In this document: piece by piece, positions 38,266 to 46,927 of the stretch
Numbering within the stretch: the stretch's first letter is position 1
How the letters are laid out: every line of letters begins with the position of its first letter
Source of the DNA: Desulfobacterales bacterium
Lineage (GTDB): Bacteria > Desulfobacterota > Desulfobulbia > Desulfobulbales > JAGXFP01
NCBI GenBank assembly: GCA_024637225.1
Contig: JAGXFP010000008.1
Location: forward strand, 1 to 64,000
DNA: 64,000 nt
Direction of reading: 5' to 3'
Translations under genes and position numbers: made by a program
Notes under the pieces: generated by a model
Seen by the model: only the letters and a program-made list of their open reading frames with translations
Told to the model about the DNA's origin: nothing
Databases searched by the model: none

Positions 38266-40602
38266 TTAAAACGGCTGTAAAATCCAGATCCCGCAGGGAC
38301 AGGTGTCGGCGCAGAAACCGCAGGCGATGCACTTGTCGTCGTCGGCCACATAGCGGTACGAACCGTCCTCCAGTTTCTCGCGGAAGATTGCCTGGGTCGG
38401 GCAGATCGTCTCGCAGAGATGGCAGTCGCGGCAGGTCCCGCAGCTCAGGCAGCGCTCGGCCACTTCCTCCGGAGAGGCGGCCGCGATCGGCAGCGGTTCG
38501 TAATGGGTGTGGGTCAGTTCGCTTTGGGAGATCACGTCCTTGGCGAAGGGGGTGTATTCCTCGCCCTTGAACCGGGCGATCAGTGCGTCGGCGGTGTTCT
38601 TGCCGGCGCCCAGCGCGTTGGTGGCCAGGCCGGGGCGCTCGACGTCGCCGACGGCGGATACCTTGTCGTCGGTGGTGCGTCCGGTGGCATCGCATTTGAC
38701 CCAGCCGGCGCCGCCCACCGTCATTACTTCGACGCTGTCGGGCAGGAACTTCAGGGCCGGAACGTCGCCGATCGAGATGATTACGGTCTGGGCCGGAATC
38801 AGGTGGCCGGCCGCGTCGATCAGACCTTCATCGGTGATTTCCTTGGTCTGGACCGGCCACTGGAAGGTGGCGCCCAGTTCCTCGGCCGCCTCCTTTTCCT
38901 TGCCGAAAGCCAGCGGTTTCTGGATATCGACCAGAGTCACTTCCTCGGCTCCGAGCCGGTAGGCCTCGCAGGCCACGTCGCAGCCGACATTACCGGCGCC
39001 GATAATCACCACTTGCCTGCCGACCTTGGGCGGATGCTCGCTCTTGGCATCTTTAAGGAAATCCAGGGCGGGGATGACCCGCTCGTGGCCGGGGAAGGGA
39101 ATGGTCCGCGGCTGATGGGTGCCGACCGCCACGATCACGTGATCGTACTTCTTCTTCAGTTCGGCAAACTTCGTCTTGGTCATATTGACCCCGAAGTCGA
39201 CCTTGATGTTCGGCATCGACATAAAGCGGGTGATTTCGGCGTCCCAGATCGCCCTGGGCAGTCGGTCCCAGGGAATGACCTGGGCCAGTTTGCCGCCGAG
39301 CTTGTCGCTCTTCTCGAAGATGTGGGCCTCGACTCCGGCCTTGGCCAGCTGCCAGGCGGCATTCATCCCGCCCGGGCCGCCGCCGATGATCGCCACCTTC
39401 TTGCCCATTGACTTGGCCGGCTTCGGGGTTTTGGCATCCCGGGCGGCGCGGCCGAGCATCTGCACATCGATCTTTTCATCGACCACCTGGCGCGAACAGT
39501 TCTCCATGCAGAGATTCGGACAGATGCTGCCGCATACCGCCGCCGGCAGCGGAGTGAAATCCATCAACAGCTCATAGGCCTCGGCTTCCTTGCCTTCCCG
39601 GAGGAGGCGCAGGCGGTCGATGGTCGGAATATGGACCGGGCAGTAATAGGCACAGGGAGCGGACTTATCGCGATTGGCCCAGAAAGGTTTCTTGCGGCGC
39701 AGGTCGCCGGTCTCGATCATGCCGATCGGGCTGCGGTCGAGTCCCGGAGCCAAGTCGCGGATCGGATCGCCGCCGCCGAAGCCGGGATTCCAGATCTTCT
39801 TCTTGAACTCGGCCATCGGCATCGGCCCCGAGAACATCAGGGCCCGATCCTGGGGCGAAATGGCGAGTAGCAGGCTCCAGCCGTTGCGAATGGAGAGTTT
39901 CTTTAATAATTCCCCACGGCCGATTTCCTCCAGAAAGACGGGAAGCCGGTCCAACAGCCACTGCCACTGGTCGTCGTCCGGCAGCACCGCCTTGACGTTG
40001 GTCTTGGCATAGCTCTCGTCGATCTTGCCGTGATAGTAGATCAAGCCGCCGACCATGCCTACGCAGGGTCGGTAGCCGAGGATGTTTTCGGGGTTTTTGG
40101 CCTCGATGCCGCAGACGACGCCGATGCCGCCGCAGTTGAATTCGGCAAAGGAGTCTCCGGTGGAGCCGAGAACCCAGAGTTCCGGGCGCTCGTATTCTGG
40201 ATTCCACTTGGTCATGGTCAGGCCGCGGGCGCCGATCGAGCCCCCGATATAAGTGCGGCCCTGGGCGGTGGCGTTGCAGACCCCGTTGGTGGCGTCGCCT
40301 TTGACGGTGATGTCGGCGCCGATATTCAGATAGCCGACATCGTCGGAGGCGGGGCCGTTGCAGACGATCTTGGTGCCGGGCATGCCCATGCAGCCCAGGC
40401 GCTGGCCGCAGGGGCCTTCGGTTACCACGTTGACCGGCTTGCCGTTGCTCTTCAGGCGGCCGGCGACATTGTGCTGTCCGTATGTTTCAAGTTTCAGGTT
40501 GCTTGATTTTTGAAAGGCCTGCTGGACCAGCTCCTCGAACTCCTTCGAGCTGATTCGCCGGCCGTTTTCATCAAGCCCCTTTACGATGGCTGCTTTACTC
40601 AT
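38266..40602 (-). CDS. Glutamate synthase GXGXG domain fused to GltD-like FAD oxidoreductase with ferredoxin tail
   Basis: A 778-residue fusion. Residues about 1-260 are the GXGXG beta-helix domain normally at the C terminus of GltB ([20 protein letters not shown] region). About 310-690 are the GltD-type half: a cysteine-rich N-terminal Fe-S region ([30 protein letters not shown]), an FAD motif [21 protein letters not shown] and an NAD(P) motif [17 protein letters not shown]. The C terminus has two 4Fe-4S motifs ([32 protein letters not shown]). It supplies electrons and a structural domain for the split glutamate synthase. It is third in the operon, 12 bp after the FMN subunit. Confidence 0.92.
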   Translation of the reverse strand: MSKAAIVKGLDENGRRISSKEFEELVQQAFQKSSNLKLETYGQHNVAGRLKSNGKPVNVVTEGPCGQRLGCMGMPGTKIVCNGPASDDVGYLNIGADITVKGDATNGVCNATAQGRTYIGGSIGARGLTMTKWNPEYERPELWVLGSTGDSFAEFNCGGIGVVCGIEAKNPENILGYRPCVGMVGGLIYYHGKIDESYAKTNVKAVLPDDDQWQWLLDRLPVFLEEIGRGELLKKLSIRNGWSLLLAISPQDRALMFSGPMPMAEFKKKIWNPGFGGGDPIRDLAPGLDRSPIGMIETGDLRRKKPFWANRDKSAPCAYYCPVHIPTIDRLRLLREGKEAEAYELLMDFTPLPAAVCGSICPNLCMENCSRQVVDEKIDVQMLGRAARDAKTPKPAKSMGKKVAIIGGGPGGMNAAWQLAKAGVEAHIFEKSDKLGGKLAQVIPWDRLPRAIWDAEITRFMSMPNIKVDFGVNMTKTKFAELKKKYDHVIVAVGTHQPRTIPFPGHERVIPALDFLKDAKSEHPPKVGRQVVIIGAGNVGCDVACEAYRLGAEEVTLVDIQKPLAFGKEKEAAEELGATFQWPVQTKEITDEGLIDAAGHLIPAQTVIISIGDVPALKFLPDSVEVMTVGGAGWVKCDATGRTTDDKVSAVGDVERPGLATNALGAGKNTADALIARFKGEEYTPFAKDVISQSELTHTHYEPLPIAAASPEEVAERCLSCGTCRDCHLCETICPTQAIFREKLEDGSYRYVADDDKCIACGFCADTCPCGIWILQPF

Positions 40603-40614
40603 TTCATGCCCCTC

Positions 40615-42255
40615 TTAACAAACGTATCTGATATTCAAACGATCGGCGGCGGCCTTGTCATTGATGCCGAGGGCGTCGGACATGCCGATCGGCAGGCTCT
40701 GGGAACGACCCAGTGGCGCCATGACCTTTTTCATCTCGGTGCGGATGGCCATGAAGGTCTCGGCCACCCGTTCGGCGACCCGGTCCGGATCGAGGCGGCG
40801 GTAGATTTTCGGGTTCTGGCTGGTGATGCCTTTCGGGCAGATCCCCAAGTTGCAGACGTTGCAGCGGTTCCGTTCGCTGCCCAGACAACCGGCGGCGGAC
40901 TGCATGATGTATTTGCCCATGTGGACGCCGCTGGCGCCCAGCATGATCAGGGCCATGCCGTTCCGGGTGGCGTTGCCGTTCTTGCCGACCCCGCCGGCCG
41001 CGAAGAGCGGAATCTCGTTCTGCTTGCCCTGGGCGCAGAGATCGAGGTAGCACTCGCGCAGGTTGGAGGCGATCGGATGGCCGGTGGCGTCCATGCTGAT
41101 ATTGTAGGCCGCGCCGGTGCCGCCGTCGATGCCGTCGATCATCAGGGCCGAGGCGTAGGGGTTTCGGACCAGGTTGTTCAGGACCGATTTGGCGGAGTTG
41201 GAGCCGGAGATCTTCGGGTAGACCGGCACCTTGAAGTCGAAGGCCATCGACATGGTCTGGATCATCTTCATCACCGACTCCTCAATGGAGTAGAGGGTCT
41301 GATGAACCGGCGGCGAGGGCAGATCAACCCCCTCGGGCACTCCACGCAGACGGGCGATCAGCTTGCTGACCTTGTACCACATCAGCAGGCCGCCGTCGCC
41401 GGGCTTAGCGCCCTGGCCGTACTTGATCTCGATGGCGGCTGGATCGCACTGCATCTCGGGAATGGCCCGGATGATTTCGTCCCAGCCGAAATAGCCGGAG
41501 GCGATCTGCAGGATGATGTATTTCAGAAAGGGGCTTCTCAGAACCCAGGGCGGGCAGCCGCCCTCGCCGGTGGCCATCACCACCGGAATGCCGAGGACTT
41601 CATTACAGTAGGCCACGCCCTGGAGCAGACCTAGCCACATATTCGGCGACAGGGCCCCAAAGGACATCGAACCGATAATGAACGGGAAGATCTCCCGGGT
41701 CGGCGGAATCCATTCGCCGGTGGTTTGCCGCCGCAGGTATTCTTCCGGCGGCAGGACCCGGCCGAGCAGGGTGTTCAGGGAAAACTCGTGCCGGCCGGCA
41801 TCCAGGGCCGGGTCGGTAAGCATCGAGATCCGGTTGAAGGAAATTTGATCCAGCAGACTGGCGCCCGGTTCGTTGCGCCGCCCGCCCCGTTTGGGAGCCT
41901 CGCCCCCTTTGGTGTCAAGAAAGCTGTAACGGTCCCGGCCCCGGTTATGCTCGGGCCAGATTGCCTCATTGGGGCAGACCTGCGCGCAGGATCCGCAACC
42001 AATGCAGCGTCGGCCGATGTCGGTATTCTGCCGAATGCCGACAAAGGTCTTGAAGGAGCTGCCCCGCTCGGTCGAAGAGAGGACGATCTTCGGCATCCGC
42101 TTGCGCATGTATGCAAGCTTCAGGGTGTTGACCGGGCAGATCGCGGCGCATCGGCCGCAGAGGGTGCAGCGGTCTTCACAGTGGTTAACGATCCAGGGCA
42201 GATCGTGGGCGGTCAGGCTGCCTGGATCATTGGGAATGGATTGAATTGAGACCAT
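40615..42255 (-). CDS. Glutamate synthase FMN (synthase) subunit with N-terminal ferredoxin domain
   Basis: A 546-residue protein. The N terminus has two 4Fe-4S motifs (CTLCGRCAAICP about 32-43; CIGCGSCAQVCP about 84-95). The rest is the FMN-binding central domain of GltB (IIGSMSFGALSPNMW; EIKYGQGAKPGDGGLL; MIDGIDGGTGAA; the 3Fe-4S cysteines in CLGSERNRCNVCNLGICPKG). It makes glutamate from 2-oxoglutarate and ammonia channelled from the amidotransferase. The ATG at 42255 has AGGAG upstream, so the 43-bp overlap with the preceding gene looks real. Confidence 0.94.
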   Translation of the reverse strand: MVSIQSIPNDPGSLTAHDLPWIVNHCEDRCTLCGRCAAICPVNTLKLAYMRKRMPKIVLSSTERGSSFKTFVGIRQNTDIGRRCIGCGSCAQVCPNEAIWPEHNRGRDRYSFLDTKGGEAPKRGGRRNEPGASLLDQISFNRISMLTDPALDAGRHEFSLNTLLGRVLPPEEYLRRQTTGEWIPPTREIFPFIIGSMSFGALSPNMWLGLLQGVAYCNEVLGIPVVMATGEGGCPPWVLRSPFLKYIILQIASGYFGWDEIIRAIPEMQCDPAAIEIKYGQGAKPGDGGLLMWYKVSKLIARLRGVPEGVDLPSPPVHQTLYSIEESVMKMIQTMSMAFDFKVPVYPKISGSNSAKSVLNNLVRNPYASALMIDGIDGGTGAAYNISMDATGHPIASNLRECYLDLCAQGKQNEIPLFAAGGVGKNGNATRNGMALIMLGASGVHMGKYIMQSAAGCLGSERNRCNVCNLGICPKGITSQNPKIYRRLDPDRVAERVAETFMAIRTEMKKVMAPLGRSQSLPIGMSDALGINDKAAADRLNIRYVC

Positions 42256-43355
42256 ATCTCTAACTCCTGTCTGTCTGGAGGAATAATAATCGTGTGTTCA
42301 CGCATGGGCTGAAAGTCCTTGGAGCGGTCCCGGTCGGGGATCATGGCATCGACCCCGCACATTTCGGAAGCGATCGCCCATTCGCCCGGTTTGCCGCCTA
42401 CCATGGCGGGCCGCAGCTTTTTGGCGTCCATGGCCAGCATGCAGGTTTCGTCAGCCAGGGTGGCGATCACCGCGTTGGGGCCGTCGATGATCAATCGGCG
42501 GCAGACGTCCCGCAGTCCCCTGAGAAATTCGCCCTGGGGATGAACCGCCAGTTCATTGTTCCTCAAGGGGGTGATTACGTGCTTATAGGCCTGCAACGGC
42601 AGCTTCAGCCGTCTTGTCACATAGTGGAGGATGTGGGCGAAAACCTCGGAGTCCGATTGATAGCCGATGTAGCCTGGAAAACCGGTGCCGGTCAGCCAGT
42701 CCTTGATCGGAATAAAGGCGGTGTTCTCGCCGTTGGTCATGGTGGCGACTCCCTCGATAAAGAAGGGGTGGCAGGCGTAGAGGTTGATGCCCCAGTTGGT
42801 GTTCTGGCGGCCCTGGGCCATGCAGACCCGGGATTTGATCCGGCCGCTTTGCAGGCCGAGGGCCTCACCGACTCCGAGGGGCCAGCCGACCTCCTTGATC
42901 ATCGCCACGTCGGGCCAGAGCGAGAAGGCGGTAAGGTCGCCGTTATGCTCCTCGCCGTCCTTGCGCAGGGCCAGGCGGGTTATCATCATTTCGTTTTCGA
43001 CCTGCTCCTGGCCGAGGGTTTTCCAGGCCTCCGGTTTCTTGTAGACCCGCAGGATATATTTATGCCGGTCGGTCGCTTCGACCTTGCTCATGTCGGTTTC
43101 GAACTCGTGGTCGTACCTGAGGACGAAGCCGCGGGCATCCATTATCGAGTTAAGTCTGCCCAGGGCCTCTTCACTGTGGACGATGCCGGAAAGAACCGGA
43201 TCCTGGGAGTTGTACTTGTAGTCCGTAAACTCAAGCCCCCTAAGCAGCAGCCCGAGGCCGCTGCCGTCATAACCCTCCTGCATGGCCTCCATGGCCGTCA
43301 GGATGGAGAAGGGGGAAAAGGGCTCATTTGCGGTTTTCATGGCTAACCGGCACAT
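42213..43355 (-). CDS. Glutamate synthase glutamine amidotransferase subunit
   Basis: A 380-residue class II (Ntn) glutaminase half of GltS, here a separate protein. Cys2 (MCRLAMK) is the expected N-terminal nucleophile once Met is removed; later motifs include NWGINLYACHPFF, TNGENTAFIPIKDWL and GYQSDSEVFAHIL. It releases ammonia from glutamine for the FMN subunit. AAGGAG lies 6 bases before the ATG. It is first in the operon, which is of the split type known from archaea and some anaerobes. Confidence 0.92.
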   Translation of the reverse strand: MCRLAMKTANEPFSPFSILTAMEAMQEGYDGSGLGLLLRGLEFTDYKYNSQDPVLSGIVHSEEALGRLNSIMDARGFVLRYDHEFETDMSKVEATDRHKYILRVYKKPEAWKTLGQEQVENEMMITRLALRKDGEEHNGDLTAFSLWPDVAMIKEVGWPLGVGEALGLQSGRIKSRVCMAQGRQNTNWGINLYACHPFFIEGVATMTNGENTAFIPIKDWLTGTGFPGYIGYQSDSEVFAHILHYVTRRLKLPLQAYKHVITPLRNNELAVHPQGEFLRGLRDVCRRLIIDGPNAVIATLADETCMLAMDAKKLRPAMVGGKPGEWAIASEMCGVDAMIPDRDRSKDFQPMREHTIIIPPDRQELEIWSQFNPFPMIQAA

Positions 43356-43475
43356 TTTTCACTCCTTAGATTGATGATCTCCAGCGAAGTTCGATCAAGA
43401 AAATCCCTGGTAAAATATTGATAACCTACGGGCTGAAGGATTCCCCAGCCGGTGGGGTGGTCAACGGGATCAGAA

Positions 43476-43504
43476 AAAATACAACTGTGCAAATGAGTTG
43501 TCAA
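43476..43504 (-). promoter_or_regulatory. Probable sigma-70 promoter of the glutamate synthase operon
   Basis: On the minus strand TTGACA (43504-43499), 17-bp spacer, TATTTT (43481-43476). The start would be near 43469, giving a leader of about 115 nt. No GGCAA/TTGCC palindrome or sigma-54 site was seen here. Confidence 0.6.
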
Positions 43505-43760
43505 GGAAGAATCCCTAAATTCAAAAGGTTAGGGGGCAGATCAATAATGCTTGCGACCCCTGAACTTTAAATCGACCGGGTCGGCCGACGATAAATCAAT
43601 CAGTTAAGCGGTAACGCCGGTCCGTTTCATATCTTTATCTTTACAACGACAATGTCGTCCCTACACGGGGTTGTTTTGAATTCAGCGGCTGAAGCGGTTT
43701 CCGGCCCTGACCCGGGAATCGTGACTCAGGCGCGGCCCTTCTCTCCTTGAGGCGAAGGGT

Positions 43761-43801
43761 AAAAAAGCCCCGCTCTCTCTCTACCACGAGAAGGCGGGGC
43801 T
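43761..43801 (-). terminator. Intrinsic terminator, probably of glnA
   Basis: Stem AGCCCCGC (43766-43773) and GCGGGGCT (43794-43801), followed on the minus strand by a T6 run (43766-43761). It lies 288 bp past the glnA stop codon, with an RptA copy and an RptB half between. Confidence 0.75.
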
Positions 43802-43896
43802 CGTTGAAAGCCAATTGTTGCGACCGGGTTGATGAGTCGTTTTTGCTCTTATTGACATACCATGTGGATGTTCGCAGCCACAAGAAACTCATTTGT

Positions 43897-43928
43897 CACG
43901 TCATTGCGAGGAGCGAAGCGACGAAGAT
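43897..43928. repeat. RptB half element
   Basis: CGTCATTGCGAGGAGCGAAGCGACGAAG is one arm of the RptB family; the opposite arm is absent. Confidence 0.6.
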
Positions 43929-43955
43929 TTTCATAGTTACAAAAAGTCAAAATGT

Positions 43956-44080
43956 GATGGTTAGCAAAAATCGTCAGAGCCAAGGCGCGCAAATTTCGAG
44001 GAATGAAGCGTACTTCAGTACGCTGCAATGACGAGACAATTTGCAGCAACGCAGGAGCTGGCGATTTTTGCGCCGCCATC
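43956..44080. repeat. RptA dispersed repeat (inverted orientation)
   Basis: A 125-bp copy with ends GATGGTTAGCAAAAATCGTC and GGCGATTTTTGCGCCGCCATC (inverted repeat), centre GAAGCGTACTTCAGTACGC. It ends 8 bp from the glnA stop codon and separates glnA from its terminator. Confidence 0.9.
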
Positions 44081-44088
44081 CGGTTTAA

Positions 44089-45417
44089 TTAATAGACGTT
44101 CAGGTAGTTAGCATGCTCCCAGTCGGTTACGGAGATCCGGAAGGAATCCCATTCCTTTTCCTTGCTGATGAGGTACTTCTCGAAGATATGGGCGCCGAGG
44201 GTGTCCTTGGCGAGTTTGCTTTTCTTCAGTTCGGTCAGGGCCTCCAGCAGTGAGCCGGGCATGGACTGGATCTTGGCGCGGCGCATCTGGTTGGGAGTCA
44301 TGTCGAAGATGTTGACGTCGGTCGCGGCGGGAGGGGTCATCTTGTTTTTAATGCCGTCCAGTCCGGAGTTCAACATCATGGCGAAGGCCAGGTAAGGGTT
44401 GCAGGTCGGATCCGGGCAGCGGACCTCGACCCTGGTGCCCAGGCCGCGGGAAGCGGGAATTCTCATCAGGGCGCTGCGGTTCGAGGCGGACCAGGCTACA
44501 TAGACCGGGGCCTCGTAACCGGGAACCAGGCGCTTGTAGGAGTTGACCAGCGGATTGGTGACCGCCGAGAAGGCCCGGGCGTTTTTGGTCACCCCGGCGA
44601 TGTACTGGTAGGCGGTCTTGCTGAGCTGCAGCTTGTCCTTCGGGTCGAAGAAGACGTTGTTGCCCTTCAGGTCGAAGAGGGACTGGTTGGTGTGCATGCC
44701 GGAGCCGTTGATCCCGAAAACCGGTTTCGGCATGAAGGTGGCGTGCAGGCCGTATTTTTTGGCGATGGTCTTGACCACCCATTTAAAGGTAACGGTATTG
44801 TCGGCGCAGGTCAGGGCGTCGGCGTATTTGAAGTTGACCTCGTGCTGGCCCTCGGCGACTTCATGGTGGGAAGCCTCGATCTCGAAGCCCATCTGCTCCA
44901 GGGTTTCGATGATCTCGCGGCGGCAGTCGATGCCGGTATCTTCCGGGTCGACGCTGAAGTAGCCGGCCACGTCGTTGGTAACGGTGCTGGAGGTGCCGTC
45001 CACGTTGCGGTTGAACAGGAAGAACTCGGCCTCGGTGCCGACGTTCATGGTGAAGCCCATTTTCTTGGCATCGGCCAGAATCTTTTTCAGGTTGACGCGC
45101 GGGCAGCCGTCAAAGGGGGTGCCATCGGCCTTGTGGATGTCGCAGATGATCCGGGCGGCGGCCCTGCCTTCCTTGTTTCTCCAGGGCAGGATTACAAAAG
45201 TGTTATAATCGGGGACGAGGTACATGTCGGATTCCTCGATGCGGGCAAAGCCGTCGATGGAAGAGCCGTCGAACATCATCTTGCCGTCCAGGGCCTTCTC
45301 GATCTGGCTGAGCGGGATGGCGATGTTCTTCATGTGGCCCAGGACATCGACGAACTGAAGCCGGAAAAACTTGACGTTCTCGTCTTTGATCAATTTGAGG
45401 ATTTCATTTTTGTTCAT
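44089..45417 (-). CDS. glnA: Glutamine synthetase type I (short, non-adenylylated type)
   Basis: A 442-residue GSI forming a dodecamer that makes glutamine from glutamate, ammonia and ATP. Motifs: FDGSSIDGF (beta-Grasp latch), VGTEAEFFLF, HHEVAEGQHEVNF, KPVFGINGSGMHTNQSL and NRSALMRIPASR. The length and lack of the about 25-residue insertion fit the GSI-alpha group; the usual adenylylation Tyr site is NIFDMTPNQ with Phe in place of Tyr. Regulation is therefore likely transcriptional (operators at 45603-45656) or by feedback. Its RBS is close to the ATG. It is divergent from nrpR. Confidence 0.96.
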   Translation of the reverse strand: MNKNEILKLIKDENVKFFRLQFVDVLGHMKNIAIPLSQIEKALDGKMMFDGSSIDGFARIEESDMYLVPDYNTFVILPWRNKEGRAAARIICDIHKADGTPFDGCPRVNLKKILADAKKMGFTMNVGTEAEFFLFNRNVDGTSSTVTNDVAGYFSVDPEDTGIDCRREIIETLEQMGFEIEASHHEVAEGQHEVNFKYADALTCADNTVTFKWVVKTIAKKYGLHATFMPKPVFGINGSGMHTNQSLFDLKGNNVFFDPKDKLQLSKTAYQYIAGVTKNARAFSAVTNPLVNSYKRLVPGYEAPVYVAWSASNRSALMRIPASRGLGTRVEVRCPDPTCNPYLAFAMMLNSGLDGIKNKMTPPAATDVNIFDMTPNQMRRAKIQSMPGSLLEALTELKKSKLAKDTLGAHIFEKYLISKEKEWDSFRISVTDWEHANYLNVY

Positions 45418-45563
45418 CGTGGTGCTCCTTTGTTTTTAGGGATGAAAGAGTAAACTTTGCCGGTTGCGGCCGACCGTAATTTTCAATGCAAGATGCGTAC
45501 CCGGTTGTCTGTTCTTGGGCGAGTGCATGTGAAAATCATTATTTGTGTAACCGATTTCAGGCG

Positions 45564-45591
45564 AATATAGCAAAATCCAGGCATAATCAAA
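45564..45591 (-). promoter_or_regulatory. Probable sigma-70 promoter of glnA
   Basis: On the minus strand TTTGAT (45591-45586) and TATATT (45569-45564) with a 16-bp spacer. The start would be near 45557, leaving a leader of about 140 nt. The palindrome at 45603-45616 lies just upstream of the -35. Confidence 0.5.
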
Positions 45592-45602
45592 CATTTTTTT
45601 AT

Positions 45603-45616
45603 GCAACCTCGGTTGC
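45603..45616. promoter_or_regulatory. Palindrome upstream of the glnA promoter
   Basis: Perfect dyad GCAACC-TC-GGTTGC; with flanking bases it reads GGCAACC-GA-GGTTGCA on the minus strand. It shares GGCAA/TTGC half-sites with 45641-45656, 45746-45759 and 45875-45888. It is a candidate NrpR site, which is inference. Confidence 0.5.
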
Positions 45617-45640
45617 CCTGATCATTTTTCGGTGATATGT

Positions 45641-45656
45641 TGGCAACTGATTGCCA
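45641..45656. promoter_or_regulatory. Candidate NrpR operator between glnA and nrpR
   Basis: TGGCAA-CTGA-TTGCCA, a perfect inverted repeat with a 4-bp centre. Read as GGCA-N6-TGCC it has the same geometry as archaeal NrpR sites (GGAA-N6-TTCC and GGTA-N6-TACC are described for methanogens). Confidence 0.55.
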
Positions 45657-45745
45657 GTATATCAGCTCGATTTGAGATTTCAACGATAAGTTGCCGCCTT
45701 TTGGGCAGGGAAGAGCGGCCGGGTTGTTCCTCCTGTCTCGGACAG

Positions 45746-45759
45746 CGGCACTTTTGCCG
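45746..45759. promoter_or_regulatory. Near-palindrome upstream of nrpR
   Basis: CGGCAC-TT-TTGCCG, one mismatch from the perfect palindrome at 45875-45888. It lies 146 bp before the nrpR start codon. Confidence 0.4.
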
Positions 45760-45874
45760 AAGTTCTTGACGACTTGTCGTTGGTTCTTGCTTCACAGGAG
45801 GCTCGATCCCGCTTGAGGCGGTTTTCTTCTCTTTCTGGATGGGGCTGCCCTGGTTTTGTCAAGGCTGTAATTAA

Positions 45875-45888
45875 CGGCAATTTTGCCG
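45875..45888. promoter_or_regulatory. Perfect palindrome just upstream of nrpR
   Basis: CGGCAA-TT-TTGCCG, 14 bp, ending 16 bp before the nrpR ATG. It is well placed for autoregulation. Confidence 0.5.
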
Positions 45889-45904
45889 GTACCGTTTTCT
45901 GGAA

Positions 45905-46918
45905 ATGAACGAAAAAATCGAAAAAAAAGAATTGGCGATCCTGCGGTTCCTCGAAAAAAGCGCCGGGCCGATAACCAGCGCCCGCTTGACCGAGAGTTTG
46001 CGGGCCATGGGCTATGAGGTCAGCGAACGGACGGTCCGCTACTACTTCCAGGATCTCGACCGGCGGGGGCTTACCGAAAACCACGGCAAACGGGGCAGGG
46101 AGATCACCGGCCTTGGTCGGGAGGAGCTGGGGGCAGCCCGGGTGTACGACAAGGTCGGATTCCTCTCTGTCCGGATCGATCAGCTTACCTATGGGATGAA
46201 TTTTGACCTGGCCCGGGAAAGGGGTACGGTTATTGCCAATATCAGCATTATCGAAGCCGATCTCCTCTACCGGCTGGTCGGCCAGATTCAGCGGGTTTAC
46301 CGGCAGGGCTACGGGATGGGGGAGATGATGGCTCTGTTCGGATCCGGCGAGCGGGCCGGCGGCGTGGTGATTCCGGAGGGGATGGTCGGCATGGCCACGG
46401 TCTGCTCGATTACCCTGAACGGGGTGCTGCTCGGCCAGGGGATTCCGGCCCACTCCAGTTTCGGCGGCCTGATGGAGATTCGCGATCATAAGCCCTCCCG
46501 GTTCGTGGAGATTATCAAGTACGAGGGAACCAGTCTCGATCCCCTGGAGATTTTCATCAAGGGCGGCATGACCAACGTGCTGGGGGCGATCGAGACCGGC
46601 AACGGCCGGATCGGCGTCGGCTTTCGGGAGTTGCCGGCCGATAGCCGCGATCAGGTAATCAGGCTCGACAAGCGTTTGAAGAAAGCGGGGCTTGGCGGTT
46701 TGCTGACCGTCGGCTGGCCGGGCCAGCCGCTTTTGGAGGTGCCGGTCAGCGAGGGGCGGATCGGGGCGATCGTCATCGGCGGGCTCAACCCGGCCGCCAC
46801 CCTTGAGGAGACCGGGGTGAACGCCGGTTCCAGAGCGCTGGCCGGTATGATAGAATATGAAAGGTTCTTTCGGTACACCGAGATGGATGACCGGATGCGC
46901 GAGCTTTGCCGGCTATAG
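45905..46918 (+). CDS. nrpR: NrpR-type global nitrogen regulator
   Basis: A 337-residue regulator of the family first known from methanogens, where it represses nitrogen-fixation and glnA genes and is relieved by 2-oxoglutarate. The N-terminal winged helix (residues about 8-65: ITSARLTESLRAMGYEVSER, TVRYYFQDLDRRGL) is followed by one NrpR/DUF128 domain (about 80-310: RGTVIANISIIEADLLYRL; PAHSSFGGLMEIRDHKPSRF; IFIKGGMTNVLGAIETGNG). Archaeal forms can have two such domains; here there is one. It is 9 bp upstream of nifA and divergent from glnA, with palindromes in between. No strong RBS is seen (TGGA before ATG). Confidence 0.92.
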   Translation: MNEKIEKKELAILRFLEKSAGPITSARLTESLRAMGYEVSERTVRYYFQDLDRRGLTENHGKRGREITGLGREELGAARVYDKVGFLSVRIDQLTYGMNFDLARERGTVIANISIIEADLLYRLVGQIQRVYRQGYGMGEMMALFGSGERAGGVVIPEGMVGMATVCSITLNGVLLGQGIPAHSSFGGLMEIRDHKPSRFVEIIKYEGTSLDPLEIFIKGGMTNVLGAIETGNGRIGVGFRELPADSRDQVIRLDKRLKKAGLGGLLTVGWPGQPLLEVPVSEGRIGAIVIGGLNPAATLEETGVNAGSRALAGMIEYERFFRYTEMDDRMRELCRL

Positions 46919-46927
46919 AGAGGATTT

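Noticed and set aside
45561-45660. Sigma-54 promoter for glnA
   Set aside because: GG and GC pairs occur (TGGCAATCAGTTGCC; GGGCAACCGAGGTTGC) but 9 or 11 bp apart rather than the strict 10.
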